Position numbers and translations under genes: made by a program
NCBI RefSeq assembly: GCF_013267355.1
Contig: NZ_CP053985.1
Location: 1,364,001 to 1,428,000 of the forward strand
Length of the DNA stretch: 64,000 nt
Direction of reading: 5' to 3'
From: Achromobacter pestifer
GTDB lineage: Bacteria; Pseudomonadota; Gammaproteobacteria; Burkholderiales; Burkholderiaceae_B
Part shown: positions 41,683 through 51,776 of the stretch, piece after piece
How the letters are laid out: each line of letters begins with the position of its first letter
Position numbering within the stretch: the first letter of the stretch is position 1
Notes under the pieces: generated by a model
Database searches by the model: none
What the model saw: only the letters and a program-made list of their open reading frames with translations
Told to the model about the DNA's origin: nothing

Positions 41683-41796
41683 GCCGCGTCCGCTTTTATC
41701 GGCAGGATTTACGGCGCGCTTCCTATAGTGGAACCGTCATCAACCAACCGGATCCCCGGAACGCCGCCAGCGGCGCCTCCGATCCCGCTACCCGCC

Positions 41797-42120
41797 ATGA
41801 TCCCCCGACTGCAAGCCCGCCACTCGCCCATGCCCGATATCCTGCCCGCACAGCGCACCCAAGCCCGTGCCGAACTGGTCGCGCTGACCATCAGGATAGA
41901 TACGCTGGACGCGCTGAACGTGCGGCTGGCGCTGCACCGCGCGCTGGGCGAGCGCATTGGCGTCTACGTGCTGTCGGTGGATCACGCGCATGCGCAAAGC
42001 GTGCTGCAGCTGCAATGCGAACGCGGCCAACTGGATGCGCTGATGCACGCGGTGATGTCCGGCCTGCCCCGCGCCGAGTTCGGCCCGGTGCGTCCCGCGC
42101 ACGCGATGACGGTGCAGTAA
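41797..42120 (+). CDS. Small protein with predicted ferredoxin-like (ACT-type) fold
   Basis: 107 aa, not firmly recognised. The core RAELVALTIRIDTLDALNVRLALHRALGERIGVYVLSVDHAHAQ... reads as beta-alpha-beta-beta-alpha-beta, the pattern of ACT-like or related small regulatory domains. The promoter at 41724 excludes longer upstream starts; ATG 41797 or ATG 41830 (MPDILPAQ, eleven residues shorter) is possible, and neither has a clear ribosome site. Encoded downstream of a KdpE-like site, it could be a potassium-stress accessory protein (inference). Confidence 0.55.
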   Translation: MIPRLQARHSPMPDILPAQRTQARAELVALTIRIDTLDALNVRLALHRALGERIGVYVLSVDHAHAQSVLQLQCERGQLDALMHAVMSGLPRAEFGPVRPAHAMTVQ

Positions 42121-42123
42121 GCC

Positions 42124-43023
42124 ATGGACATGCCACGCAAGACCGCATTCGAGGGCCTCTGGCTGCCCATGATCACGCCGCTGCGCGGCGGCTATGTAGA
42201 CCTGGACGCCGCGCAGGCGCTGGCCCGCTACTACCGCAACGCAGGCATCGCCGGCCTGGTGCTGTTCGGCTCCACCGGCGAAGGCAATCTGCTCAGCGTG
42301 CCGGAGAAGGTCGACATGATAGAAGCCATATCGAGTGATCCGCACGCGCTGCCGCTGGTATTCGGCGCGGGAGGCGTGGACACGCGCGGCGTCGCGACCG
42401 CGATCCGGCGCCTGGACAAATACCAGCCGGCCGGCTACCTGGTGCCGCCGCCCTACTACCTGGGACCGTCGCAGGCCGGCATTCTTTGGCATTACCGGCA
42501 GATCGCCTGGGCCACGGAGCGGCCCATCATCCTGTACAACATCCCCAAGCGCACCGGCGTGACGATGACGGTCGAAACCATGGAGGCGCTGGCCGCGCTG
42601 CCCAACTTCAGCGCCGTGAAGGAATGCAACCCATCAGTACTGGCGGCGTTGAACCGGCGCGGCACGCTGACCCCGCTATGCGGCGAGGACCTGGCCCTGC
42701 TGGACCACTTCCTGGCCGGCGGCGGCGGCGCCATCCCGGCCGCCGCGCATATCTTTCCCGAGCGCTATGTCGAGGTCATGCAGCTGGCCCGCGAAGGCCA
42801 CGCGGAGGCCGCGCGCGAGTTGTTCGAGCCGCTGCGCGGCCTGATCCGCCTGCTGTTTGCCGAACCCAATCCCGCGCCCATCAAGCGCGCCCTTGCCATG
42901 CAAGGGCTCGTCGCCGACGAGCTGCGCATGCCCATGACCAGCGCCAGCCGCGAGCTTGGACAGCGCCTGCAACGGGCCATGAGCGTGGTGCAAGGCTCGC
43001 CTAGCCGGCTGCAGACAGCCTGA
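42124..43023 (+). CDS. DapA-family (HTPA synthase/N-acetylneuraminate lyase) aldolase
   Basis: 299 aa Schiff-base lyase or synthase. [12 protein letters not shown] (GSTGEG 49-54) binds the pyruvate carboxylate; Tyr138 ([10 protein letters not shown]) and Schiff-base Lys166 (SAVKECN) are present. The Arg for the aspartate-semialdehyde carboxylate also appears in NIPKRTG, favouring dihydrodipicolinate synthase activity, but the divergent 'KECN' and genome context (not near dap genes) leave a catabolic role open. The stop overlaps the convergent chemoreceptor by 23 bp. Confidence 0.85.
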   Translation: MDMPRKTAFEGLWLPMITPLRGGYVDLDAAQALARYYRNAGIAGLVLFGSTGEGNLLSVPEKVDMIEAISSDPHALPLVFGAGGVDTRGVATAIRRLDKYQPAGYLVPPPYYLGPSQAGILWHYRQIAWATERPIILYNIPKRTGVTMTVETMEALAALPNFSAVKECNPSVLAALNRRGTLTPLCGEDLALLDHFLAGGGGAIPAAAHIFPERYVEVMQLAREGHAEAARELFEPLRGLIRLLFAEPNPAPIKRALAMQGLVADELRMPMTSASRELGQRLQRAMSVVQGSPSRLQTA

Positions 43024-44542
43024 AGACGGACACCGCGTTCGCCAGTTCGCCCGCCTGATCGCGCAAGGCGGCAGCGGACGCGGCGAACTCTTCCACCAGC
43101 GCGGCGTTCTGCTGCGTCACGCCGTCCAGATGCGTCACGGCCTGGTTGATCTGCTCGATACCCACGCTCTGCTCGGCCGAGGCCGTGGCGATCTCGCCCA
43201 TCAGCGGCGCGCTGGTGGCGGCCGACTCCAACACGTTGCCCATCGTCGCGCTGGCCTGCTCGACGCGCTGGCTGCCACGCGCCACCGAATCCGCCGACGC
43301 TTCGATCAGCGTCTTGATTTCCTTGGCGGCGGTGGCCGAGCGCTGAGCCAACGCGCGCACCTCGCCCGCCACCACCGCGAAGCCCCGGCCCTGCTCTCCG
43401 GCCCGCGCCGCTTCCACCGCGGCATTCAGCGCCAGGATGTTGGTCTGGAACGCGATCTCATCGATCAACCGGATGATCTCGTCGATGCGCTGCGAGCTAT
43501 GTGAAATCTCGCGCATGGCGTCGATGGCATGCTGGGTTTCATCGCTGCCCTGCCGGGCCAGTTGCGCCGCCTGGCCGGCCAGCGCGCTGACCTCGCGCAC
43601 GTGTTGCGCGCTCTGCTGCGCGGTCGCGGTGATTTGCTCCACGCTGGCGGCCGTCTGCTCCAGCGCGGCGGCCTGCTTTTCGGTGCGGTCCGACAGGTCC
43701 ATGCTGCCCGCCGCGATCTGCCGCGAGGCCGCGGCGATCGAGGTGGTGGAATGCACGATGCTGCGCACCGCCCCGTCCAGGCGCTCCTGCATCCGCGCCA
43801 GTCCGTCGAATAGGCGACCAATCTCGCCGCGCTGGTTGCGCGGCACGCTGCCGGACAGATCGCCATTGGCCACGCGTTCGCATACCGCCACCGCCTGATC
43901 CAGCGGGCCGAGGATGTGGCTGCGAAAAAAGCGCAGCGCCGCCACCAACAGCAGAACCAGAAGGCCGAGCGTCACGCCGCCCTGCCGCCATAAAGTGCCA
44001 TAGAAGGCCTGGTCGACGTCGTCCACATACAGGCCCGTGAACAACAGCCAGCCCCAGTCGGCGTCGTAGGCGGCGTAACTGATCTTGGGCAGCGCCTGTT
44101 CCGTTCCCGGCCGCGGGAATTGGTAGCGCGTATAGCCGCCGCCAGCCTTGCCCTGGGCGTAGAGGTTTTCGAAGATCGGCTGCCCTGCGCTGTCCTTGAC
44201 GGACCGGACGTTGGTGCCGACCAGCTTGGGATCGGGATGCACCAGAAGGTCGTAGCCGTCGCCGAAGGCGCCCACGTAACCGTCCTCGCCATAGCGCAGT
44301 TGCGCCAGCCGGCGCGCCACATTGCGCTTGGCCTCCTCCGCGGGCATGCCCTCGCGCACGCTTTGCTTGCCGTTGCGCACGATGCTGGATGCCAGATCGA
44401 GGACGTGGCGCAGTTCGGTCTTGCGCTCGGCCACCATTTCGGCGCGGCGCTCCCAGGCGTCCCAGGCGCCCAAGGCCAGCACGACGGCGCCGACCGCGAA
44501 CACGAACCACAGCAGCTCCCTGCGCAAGCTGGAATTTTTCAT
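43001..44542 (-). CDS. Methyl-accepting chemotaxis protein with single Cache sensor
   Basis: 513 aa. First membrane helix about 8-28 ([19 protein letters not shown]), periplasmic single Cache domain ([24 protein letters not shown]..., [14 protein letters not shown]), second helix about 186-206, HAMP, then the signalling coiled coil with hairpin [37 protein letters not shown]. No C-terminal pentapeptide for CheR. ATG 44542 is preferred because AAGAGG precedes it; ATG 44563 would add seven residues. Cache domains of this type usually bind small carboxylates or amino acids. Confidence 0.93.
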   Translation of the reverse strand: MKNSSLRRELLWFVFAVGAVVLALGAWDAWERRAEMVAERKTELRHVLDLASSIVRNGKQSVREGMPAEEAKRNVARRLAQLRYGEDGYVGAFGDGYDLLVHPDPKLVGTNVRSVKDSAGQPIFENLYAQGKAGGGYTRYQFPRPGTEQALPKISYAAYDADWGWLLFTGLYVDDVDQAFYGTLWRQGGVTLGLLVLLLVAALRFFRSHILGPLDQAVAVCERVANGDLSGSVPRNQRGEIGRLFDGLARMQERLDGAVRSIVHSTTSIAAASRQIAAGSMDLSDRTEKQAAALEQTAASVEQITATAQQSAQHVREVSALAGQAAQLARQGSDETQHAIDAMREISHSSQRIDEIIRLIDEIAFQTNILALNAAVEAARAGEQGRGFAVVAGEVRALAQRSATAAKEIKTLIEASADSVARGSQRVEQASATMGNVLESAATSAPLMGEIATASAEQSVGIEQINQAVTHLDGVTQQNAALVEEFAASAAALRDQAGELANAVSVFRLSAAG

Positions 44543-44686
44543 AGTCCTCTTATCCTTGTTCATCCGGCCATGAAACCAATCAAGGCAGAATGTGACGTTT
44601 TATGTATTTGTTTCGTCAGAATAAGGGACGGCACCAGGGTTTTCACCAAGTCAGCGCGGGGCGCTTGATCTAGCGCAAGGCCCATA

Positions 44687-44722
44687 AAAAAAACGCAAGG
44701 CGCACTTGTCTTGCGTTTTTTC
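44687..44722. terminator. Bidirectional terminator after O-antigen ligase gene
   Basis: AAAACGCAAG / CTTGCGTTTT stem with a 10-base loop, flanked by A-run and T-run. It lies 38 bp beyond the ligase stop on the minus strand. Confidence 0.85.
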
Positions 44723-44760
44723 GTAGTAGCGGTTCTTTCCGCTTTTCGTGCAGCCCTTCG

Positions 44761-46029
44761 CTAGGCCGGCGCCCGTGTGGCGCCTGCTGAGCGCGGCGTG
44801 GTCAGCGCGATCAGGACCACCACGATCAAGGAATACGTCGGTACGCTGCGCATATTGCGGAACATCATTTCAGTCAGGCTGAATGCGCAATAGCCCAGAC
44901 AGAACAGCAAGCCCAATTGCGCGCCGACACGTATGACACGATCATCGCTGGCCAGCCGGCGCAGGAAAATGTAGGCCGGCACCAAATACAGCGCGAGCAT
45001 GCTCAACAGGCCCAGCAGCCCGTATCCGGACAGGGCGGCGAGCAGGTCGTTGTGGGGTTCGCCGTAGCCTTCGACGACTTCGCGCGACACCACCCCGCGC
45101 TTCTCGAGCTCGGCCAGTTCCTTGCGGAAGTTGCTCGGCCCCACGCCCACGACAGGACTCTTCTTGAACATCTCGATGGATGCCCGCCACAGTTGCAACC
45201 GGATGCCGAGCGAGGAGTCCCGGTCGCTTGATGTGGCGAAATCCTGCAGATCCGTCTTGACCGCCTGCATACGGCTGCTGAAATGCCATAGCCCGGCCGC
45301 ACTGACGACCAGGGCCACGCTGACCGCCAGCGCACAGTACGCCTTGTGCCGACGGCTCCAGCCGCGCAGCCCCAGCAGGAACACCAGCGCCAGGATGGGG
45401 AGCAACATCCAGCTGCTGCGCGTTTGGGAAAGCCAGGTCGCCCACACGCTCAGCCCGAAAGCCAGCACCTTGAGGCCGGTTGCAAAATGCGGCCAGGGCT
45501 TGCTCGGCCCCCATCTGATCGACAACAGCGACATCATGCCGAACAGCAGAGTCATGTTCGCGAAGGCAACGGCGTTGTAGCGCCCTCCGATCTCGACTAC
45601 CGCCTCGCGGCCCCACAACTTCATGGTGACGATCAGCATCGCCGATCCCGCCAGCGCGCCGGTCAAGATGCTCCACTGGATCTGCTTGAGCCAATCTTGC
45701 GGCGCTCTCAGCAACAGCCAGAGCACCGGCAGCGCCAGCGCGAACCGGAGCAGCTTCTCCAATTCGGAATCGCTCCATACGCCTCGCACGGCGGCTGTGA
45801 TGAACATGCACAACAGCGGCAGCAGCAGCGCCAGCGCCATGGGCCACAAGGCCCGGAAATCCATCGGTTCGTAGCGTTTGATCGCGTTGGCGGCAAGCGC
45901 CGTCAATGCGATCAAACCGGTCAGATAGGCAATGGCCGGTCCACCCACGGGGCTGGTCAACGCCAGCGCGGGAACTAACACCACCAGCGACGTGGCCAAG
46001 AAAACGTACAGTCGGGGCACTACACTCAA
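44761..46029 (-). CDS. O-antigen ligase family protein (WaaL/Wzy_C)
   Basis: 422 aa, about 11-12 membrane helices. Joins polysaccharide to lipid A-core, or is a related glycan ligase or polymerase. The Wzy_C region carries WLSQTRSSWMLLP (conserved Arg), then a large periplasmic loop with GIRLQLWRASIEMFKKSPVVGVGPSNF and GYGEPHNDLLAALSGYGLLGL, where the His is the key ligase residue. The apparent start is a TTG at 46029 with AGG just before it; a GTG nine bases downstream is an alternative. No other LPS genes flank it, so it stands alone. Confidence 0.85.
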   Translation of the reverse strand: MSVVPRLYVFLATSLVVLVPALALTSPVGGPAIAYLTGLIALTALAANAIKRYEPMDFRALWPMALALLLPLLCMFITAAVRGVWSDSELEKLLRFALALPVLWLLLRAPQDWLKQIQWSILTGALAGSAMLIVTMKLWGREAVVEIGGRYNAVAFANMTLLFGMMSLLSIRWGPSKPWPHFATGLKVLAFGLSVWATWLSQTRSSWMLLPILALVFLLGLRGWSRRHKAYCALAVSVALVVSAAGLWHFSSRMQAVKTDLQDFATSSDRDSSLGIRLQLWRASIEMFKKSPVVGVGPSNFRKELAELEKRGVVSREVVEGYGEPHNDLLAALSGYGLLGLLSMLALYLVPAYIFLRRLASDDRVIRVGAQLGLLFCLGYCAFSLTEMMFRNMRSVPTYSLIVVVLIALTTPRSAGATRAPA

Positions 46030-46092
46030 CCTGGTAAAAACGAAACAAGCGCGACGCGCGCCATGCAGTTTGATTAGTCAGCTAATCAGACA

Positions 46093-46123
46093 AAACCCGC
46101 CCGCCGTGACGGCGGGCGGGTTT
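46093..46123 (-). terminator. Terminator of icd
   Basis: Perfect 14-bp stem (arms 46093-46106 and 46110-46123, AAACCCGCCCGCCG and its complement) with a 3-base loop, then TTTTG on the minus strand. 29 bp beyond the icd stop. Confidence 0.88.
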
Positions 46124-46151
46124 ACGGGACTTGCTGGCGGCAAGCCGCAGC

Positions 46152-47408
<1,257 letters not shown>

Positions 47409-47610
47409 GAATGCTCCATTTGCTCCGAGTGGTTTTTCTGCACGCGCCGGCATCGGGAAGTGTCCGTTCCGGCGGGGAAGATCGCCCACGGGAACCGCGC
47501 ACTGGATGGCCGATAGCAACCAATTCTATATCGCAAAGGGGCCGGCGGGCCTGACGGCCCGCGCACGGCGGTAAAATAATGCATCATCAGCCTGCTTTCC
47601 GCCCCCTCAG

Positions 47611-48036
47611 ATGTTCAATCCCTCCCGCGACCAAGTCCGCGAATTCTTTATCGAAACCTGGCGCAAACACCGCGCTTCCGACGTGTTGACGCCGCTCGAG
47701 GCCATCGCGCTGGACTGGATCATCGAACATCCCGAGTACCACGGCGACCTGGAAAACCCCGAGGCCATGACGGCCGAATACGCCGTGGAAAAGGGCCGCA
47801 CCAACCCCTTTCTGCACCTGTCCATGCACCTGGCCATCGCGGAACAGCTGTCGATCGACCATCCGCCCGGCATCCGGCAGGCCTACCAGCAGCTGGTGGC
47901 GCGCGGCGACGCGCACCAGGCGGCGCATGAAATCATGGAATGTCTGGGCCAGGTGGTCTGGGAAGCGCAGCGCCTGGGCACGCCGCTGGACAGCGATACC
48001 TACATCGATCTGATCCGCCAGCGCGCCAGCCGCTGA
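47611..48036 (+). CDS. DUF1841 family protein
   Basis: 141 aa. Conserved betaproteobacterial protein of unknown function. Hallmarks: MFNPSRDQVREFFIETWRKH, EAIALDWIIEHPEYH, and NPFLHLSMHLAIAEQLSIDHPPGIR, with a clustered His/Asp pattern suggestive of metal binding. Acidic and soluble. Ends at a bidirectional terminator shared with the convergent cytochrome genes. Confidence 0.9.
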   Translation: MFNPSRDQVREFFIETWRKHRASDVLTPLEAIALDWIIEHPEYHGDLENPEAMTAEYAVEKGRTNPFLHLSMHLAIAEQLSIDHPPGIRQAYQQLVARGDAHQAAHEIMECLGQVVWEAQRLGTPLDSDTYIDLIRQRASR

Positions 48037-48052
48037 ACGCCGCGCGCGCCCA

Positions 48053-48084
48053 AAGAAAAGCCCTCGATCGAGGGCTTTCTTGTT
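48053..48084. terminator. Bidirectional terminator between DUF1841 gene and cytochrome c genes
   Basis: A 22-bp perfect palindrome at 48057-48078 (half-site AAAGCCCTCGA) followed by CTTGTTT, with A-rich sequence on the left. Confidence 0.85.
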
Positions 48085-48105
48085 TCCGGGCCCAGCCTGG
48101 ATAGC

Positions 48106-48468
48106 TTACTTGCGCACGCCCAGGTCGCTGGGCTGCGCCGCCAGCCACGCCGCCACGTTGGAGATGTCCTGGTCGGACAGCTGGGTGGCGAAGGCGCCCA
48201 TGATGGGGTTCTTGCGCACATTAGCCGTGGCCGCGCTGCCGGAAGCGCCGCGCTTGTAGGCCTTCAGCGCATGGACCAGGTAGTCCGCGTGCTGGCCGGC
48301 CAGGGTCGGATAGGCCGGATCCACGGCCGTCTTGGCGTCCGCGCCGTGGCAGGAAGCGCAATTGAATTTGTCGAAGACGGCCTTGCCAGCCGCCAGGTCC
48401 TGGGCCTGGGCGGCAACGCCCGTCATGGCCAGGGTCGCGCCCGCAAGGGCAAGCATGTAGCGATTCAT
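48106..48468 (-). CDS. Periplasmic class I cytochrome c
   Basis: 120 aa. Signal peptide MNRYMLALAGATLAMTGVAAQA; mature start QDLAAGKAVFDK. Heme attachment CASCH near 37-41, axial Met in NPIMGAFATQLSDQD. Resembles one half of a cytochrome c4 or a c5-type carrier for terminal oxidases. A second similar cytochrome gene lies 12 bp upstream on the same strand. Confidence 0.93.
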   Translation of the reverse strand: MNRYMLALAGATLAMTGVAAQAQDLAAGKAVFDKFNCASCHGADAKTAVDPAYPTLAGQHADYLVHALKAYKRGASGSAATANVRKNPIMGAFATQLSDQDISNVAAWLAAQPSDLGVRK

Positions 48469-48480
48469 GTGTTTGCCCCC

Positions 48481-48834
48481 TTACTTGAGATTCGAGTAGT
48501 ACGCGGCCAGGTCGGCGATGTCCTGGTCGGACAGGCTGCCGGCGATGGCGTCCATCGTGGGATGGCTGCGCGCGCCTTTCTTGTACTCGTTGAGGGCGGT
48601 TTCGATGTACTTGGCATTCTGCCCAGCGATCATCGGCACGTGGTACAGCTCGGGAAACGTTGCCTTGTAGCCTTCGATGCCGTGGCAACCGATGCACATG
48701 GAAACCTTGTCGCGGGCATTCTGGACATTACCGACCACTGCTGCGTCTGCAGCAACAGACTGGCCGGCGATCGCACAGGATGCCAACGCGGCCAACACGG
48801 ATACCGTGTACTTCAGAGAGGTTCGCAACTTCAT
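48481..48834 (-). CDS. Periplasmic class I cytochrome c
   Basis: 117 aa. Signal peptide ends at VAA near residue 29. Heme site CIGCHG near 47-51, then YHVPMIAGQNAKYIETALNEYKKGARSHPTMDAIA with the axial Met, ending in DIADLAAYYSNLK. Shares this layout with the downstream cytochrome, so the pair probably arose by duplication and together imitates a diheme c4. Likely an electron donor to a terminal oxidase. Confidence 0.93.
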   Translation of the reverse strand: MKLRTSLKYTVSVLAALASCAIAGQSVAADAAVVGNVQNARDKVSMCIGCHGIEGYKATFPELYHVPMIAGQNAKYIETALNEYKKGARSHPTMDAIAGSLSDQDIADLAAYYSNLK

Positions 48835-48935
48835 TGGAATGGCTCTTCTTGGTATGGCTAAGGACTAGGGCCTGCTCACACGAAAAGGCCCTCGGCAAAC
48901 ACGTTGCGGGTCGAACCCAAAGCAAAACCGCCTGA

Positions 48936-48963
48936 TTGTACGATAATTGCTCAGGATTAATAC
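48936..48963 (+). promoter_or_regulatory. Possible promoter for moxR-type gene
   Basis: TTGTAC (48936), 16-bp spacer, TAATAC (48958). An inverted repeat AATACC-N7-GGTATT overlaps the -10 hexamer. 46 bp upstream of the ATG. Confidence 0.4.
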
Positions 48964-49009
48964 CTTACGATGGTATTGATCACCGTCAAATCTCAGAAGC
49001 CATCAGACC

Positions 49010-49891
49010 ATGTCCGCAGCCCAGTCCGCTACTTCCGCCTCGCCAGACCGCTTCGACGGGACCGACAACTATGTCGCCACCGATGACCTGAAACTCGCCG
49101 TCAACGCCGCCCTCACCTTGCAGCGCCCGCTGCTGATCAAGGGCGAACCCGGTACCGGCAAGACCATGCTGGCCGAGGAGGTGGCGCGGGCGCTGGGGCG
49201 GCCGCTGCTGCAGTGGCACATCAAGTCCACCACCAAGGCCCATCAAGGCCTGTACGAATACGACGCGGTGTCGCGCCTGCGCGACTCGCAACTGGGCGAC
49301 GAAAAGGTCCGCGACATCCGCAACTACATCGTGCAGGGCACGCTGTGGCAGGCCTTCCAGGCGCAGGAACCGGTGGTGCTGCTGATCGACGAGATCGACA
49401 AGGCCGACATCGAATTCCCGAACGATCTGCTGCGCGAACTGGACCGCATGGAATTCCACGTGTACGAAACGCGCGAGACCATCTCGGCGCGGCACCGTCC
49501 GCTGGTCATCATCACGTCCAACAACGAAAAGGATCTGCCGGACGCTTTCCTGCGCCGCTGCTTCTTCCACTACATCCGCTTCCCCGACCGCGAGACCATG
49601 CGCGACATCGTGGCCGTGCACTATCCGCACCTGAAGCAAGAGGTGCTGCGCGCCGCGCTGGACACCTTCTTCGCGCTGCGCGACGCGCCGGGCTTGAAGA
49701 AAAAGCCGTCCACCTCCGAACTGCTGGACTGGCTGCGCCTGCTGCTGGCCGAAGGCTCGACCGCCGCCGAGATCGACGCGCACACGGCTACCGCCGTGCC
49801 GCTGATGGCCGGCGCGCTGCTCAAGAACGAGCAGGACGTGCACCTGCTGGAACGCCTGGCGGCCATGACGCGCGGCGGCCAGCGCCGCTGA
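49010..49891 (+). CDS. MoxR-family AAA+ ATPase
   Basis: 293 aa. Chaperone-like ATPase that works with a VWA partner to activate or insert metal into a target complex. Walker A GEPGTGKT at 45-52, Walker B with VVLLIDEIDKAD, sensor 1 ITSNNEKDLPDAFLRRC. Belongs to the branch paired with CoxE-like VWA proteins. The partner gene follows 28 bp downstream. The target is unknown; the divergent cytochrome c genes are neighbours but not necessarily clients. Confidence 0.93.
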   Translation: MSAAQSATSASPDRFDGTDNYVATDDLKLAVNAALTLQRPLLIKGEPGTGKTMLAEEVARALGRPLLQWHIKSTTKAHQGLYEYDAVSRLRDSQLGDEKVRDIRNYIVQGTLWQAFQAQEPVVLLIDEIDKADIEFPNDLLRELDRMEFHVYETRETISARHRPLVIITSNNEKDLPDAFLRRCFFHYIRFPDRETMRDIVAVHYPHLKQEVLRAALDTFFALRDAPGLKKKPSTSELLDWLRLLLAEGSTAAEIDAHTATAVPLMAGALLKNEQDVHLLERLAAMTRGGQRR

Positions 49892-49919
49892 TCCGCCATC
49901 ACCCACCAGCGGCCCGCCC

Positions 49920-51092
49920 ATGCTGATCGACTTTTTCTACCACCTCAGGGCGCACAAGCTCCCGGTCTCGGTCAAGGAATACCTGACCCTGGTGGACGCC
50001 TTGCGCCAGGACCTCATGGCGCCCACGCTGGATGAGTTCTACTTCCTGGCGCGCGCCACGCTGGTCAAGGACGAGGCGCTCTACGATCGCTACGACAAGG
50101 CTTTCGGCGCCTACTACAAGGGCATCGCGGCCGCCCTGCCCGCGGGCAAGGAAATCCCGCTGGACTGGCTCATCAAGCAGTTCGAAAAAAGCCTGACCCC
50201 GGAAGAAAAAGCCGCGATCGAGAAGCACGGCTGGGACAAGCTGATGGAGCTCTTCAAGGAGCGCCTGGAGGAACAGAAGGAACGCCATGCCGGCGGCAGC
50301 AAATGGATCGGCACCGGCGGCACTTCGCCTTTCGGCAATGGCGGCTACCACCCCGAGGGCATCCGCGTAGGCGGCGACTCGGCCGGCAACCGCAGCGCGG
50401 TCAAGGTCTGGGACATGCGCCAGTTCAAGGACTACGACGACCAAGTCGAGCTGGGCACGCGCAACTTCAAGGTGGCGCTGCGCCGCCTGCGGCGCTTCGC
50501 AAGGCAGGGCGCGGAGATGGAACTGGACCTGGACGATACCATCGCCAGCACCGCGCGCAATGCCGGCCACCTGGACCTGCGCATGGTCCCCGAACGCCAC
50601 AACACCGTGAAGGTGCTGATGCTGCTGGACGTGGGCGGAAGCATGGACGACCACATCGGGCGCGTCGAGGAATTGTTCTCGGCGGCGCGCAGCGAGTTCC
50701 GCAACCTGGAGGTTTACTACTTCCACAACTGCCCGTACGAAAGCCTGTGGCAGAGCAACCGGCGGCGCCAGAATGAACGCTTCGACACCTGGGACGTGCT
50801 GCGCAAGTACAACCCGGACTGGCGCCTGATCATCGTCGGCGACGCCACCATGAGCCCCTACGAAATCCTGCAGCCGGGCGGCTCCGTCGAGCACTACAAC
50901 AAGGAGCCCGGCGCCGAATGGATGCGCCGCCTGCTGGACGCCTGGCCCAAATCGGTCTGGCTCAATCCAGAGCCCACCGCATCCTGGCAATACCGCCAGT
51001 CCATCGCGCTGATGCGCGACATCATGCAGGGCCGCATGTACCCCGTGACGGTCGCCGGCCTGGAACAGGCCATGCGGGTGCTATCGAAGTAG
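49920..51092 (+). CDS. VWA domain-containing protein (CoxE-like)
   Basis: 390 aa. Partner of the preceding MoxR ATPase. The N-terminal helical part (LIDFFYHLRAHKLPVSVKEYLTL) is typical of this family. The C-terminal VWA domain begins near 230 with a MIDAS DVGGSMDDH (Asp237, Gly in place of the usual second Ser position: DxGxS is kept) and later GDATMSPYE. The pair is widespread in Proteobacteria. GNRSAVKVWDMRQFKDYDD in the middle is also conserved. Cytoplasmic. Confidence 0.92.
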   Translation: MLIDFFYHLRAHKLPVSVKEYLTLVDALRQDLMAPTLDEFYFLARATLVKDEALYDRYDKAFGAYYKGIAAALPAGKEIPLDWLIKQFEKSLTPEEKAAIEKHGWDKLMELFKERLEEQKERHAGGSKWIGTGGTSPFGNGGYHPEGIRVGGDSAGNRSAVKVWDMRQFKDYDDQVELGTRNFKVALRRLRRFARQGAEMELDLDDTIASTARNAGHLDLRMVPERHNTVKVLMLLDVGGSMDDHIGRVEELFSAARSEFRNLEVYYFHNCPYESLWQSNRRRQNERFDTWDVLRKYNPDWRLIIVGDATMSPYEILQPGGSVEHYNKEPGAEWMRRLLDAWPKSVWLNPEPTASWQYRQSIALMRDIMQGRMYPVTVAGLEQAMRVLSK

Positions 51093-51101
51093 GATGGCCG
51101 G

Positions 51102-51659
51102 TCACCCGTCGACCGGCTTTTCTGGCGTATCCAGCGTCAGCTGATAGAACGCCAGATCCAGCCAGCGCCCAAATTTGAAGCCTGCCTCGCGGATGGTGCC
51201 CGCATGCTTGAAGCCCAGCTTCTCGTGCAGGCGGATGCTGCCCTGGTTGCTCGCATCGATACCGCCGACCAGCACGTGCACCTGATTGGCGCGCGCCCGC
51301 TGGATCAGCTCGCGCATCAGCGCCTCGCCCAAGCCTAGTCCGCGAAAGCGTCCGTCCACATACACGGAATGCTCCACCGAGTACTTGAAGGCAGGCCAGG
51401 CGCGAAAGGTGCCGTAGCTGGCGAAGGCCATCAGTTCACCGGCTGCGTTCTCGTACCCCAGCACAGGGAAACCGCCCTGCTGCTTGGCCAGGAACCAGCC
51501 CTGCATCGCCTCGCGCGGCCGCGGCTTGTAGTCGTACAGCGCGGTGGAAGTGGCAATGGCTTCGTTGAAAATGGCCAATATCTGGTCGGCATGGCGGCCA
51601 TGCGTGCAATCGACCAGGGTTGCGCCATCCGGCGCGCGGGTTTCGGCGTGCGTAGTCAT
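51102..51659 (-). CDS. GNAT N-acetyltransferase, phosphinothricin acetyltransferase-like
   Basis: 185 aa. Acetyl-CoA-dependent N-acetyltransferase of the PAT/YncA branch. Opening AIFNEAIATSTALYDYKPRP, active-site strand EHSVYVDGRFRGLGLGEALM (pyrophosphate loop RGLGLG), and C-terminal NQGSIRLHEKLGFKHAGTIREAGFKFGRWLDL. The WF.A... and E-H-S features match phosphinothricin or methionine-derivative acetyltransferases; the natural substrate is unknown. Converges with the VWA gene, 9 bp apart. Confidence 0.92.
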   Translation of the reverse strand: MTTHAETRAPDGATLVDCTHGRHADQILAIFNEAIATSTALYDYKPRPREAMQGWFLAKQQGGFPVLGYENAAGELMAFASYGTFRAWPAFKYSVEHSVYVDGRFRGLGLGEALMRELIQRARANQVHVLVGGIDASNQGSIRLHEKLGFKHAGTIREAGFKFGRWLDLAFYQLTLDTPEKPVDG

Positions 51660-51719
51660 GGCGCAAATTGTAGCGAGCCGCGCGGCCGTGCGGCGCTTGG
51701 ATTTACGGGGGATTCAGGC

Positions 51720-51744
51720 AAAAAAAACCGGCGGAGCCGCCGGT
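51720..51744 (-). terminator. Terminator of the 125-aa hypothetical gene
   Basis: AACCGGCGG-CTC-CGCCGGTT followed by a run of eight T on the minus strand, 32 bp past the stop at 51777. Confidence 0.88.
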
Positions 51745-51776
51745 TCAATATGGGATGTTGCCGCTTCTGGCCACTC

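Noticed and set aside
41665..41796. Earlier ATG at 41665 extending the small ferredoxin-like protein
   Set aside because: That start lies within the putative KdpE site, upstream of the -10 hexamer, and the extra residues are Pro/Ala-rich filler.
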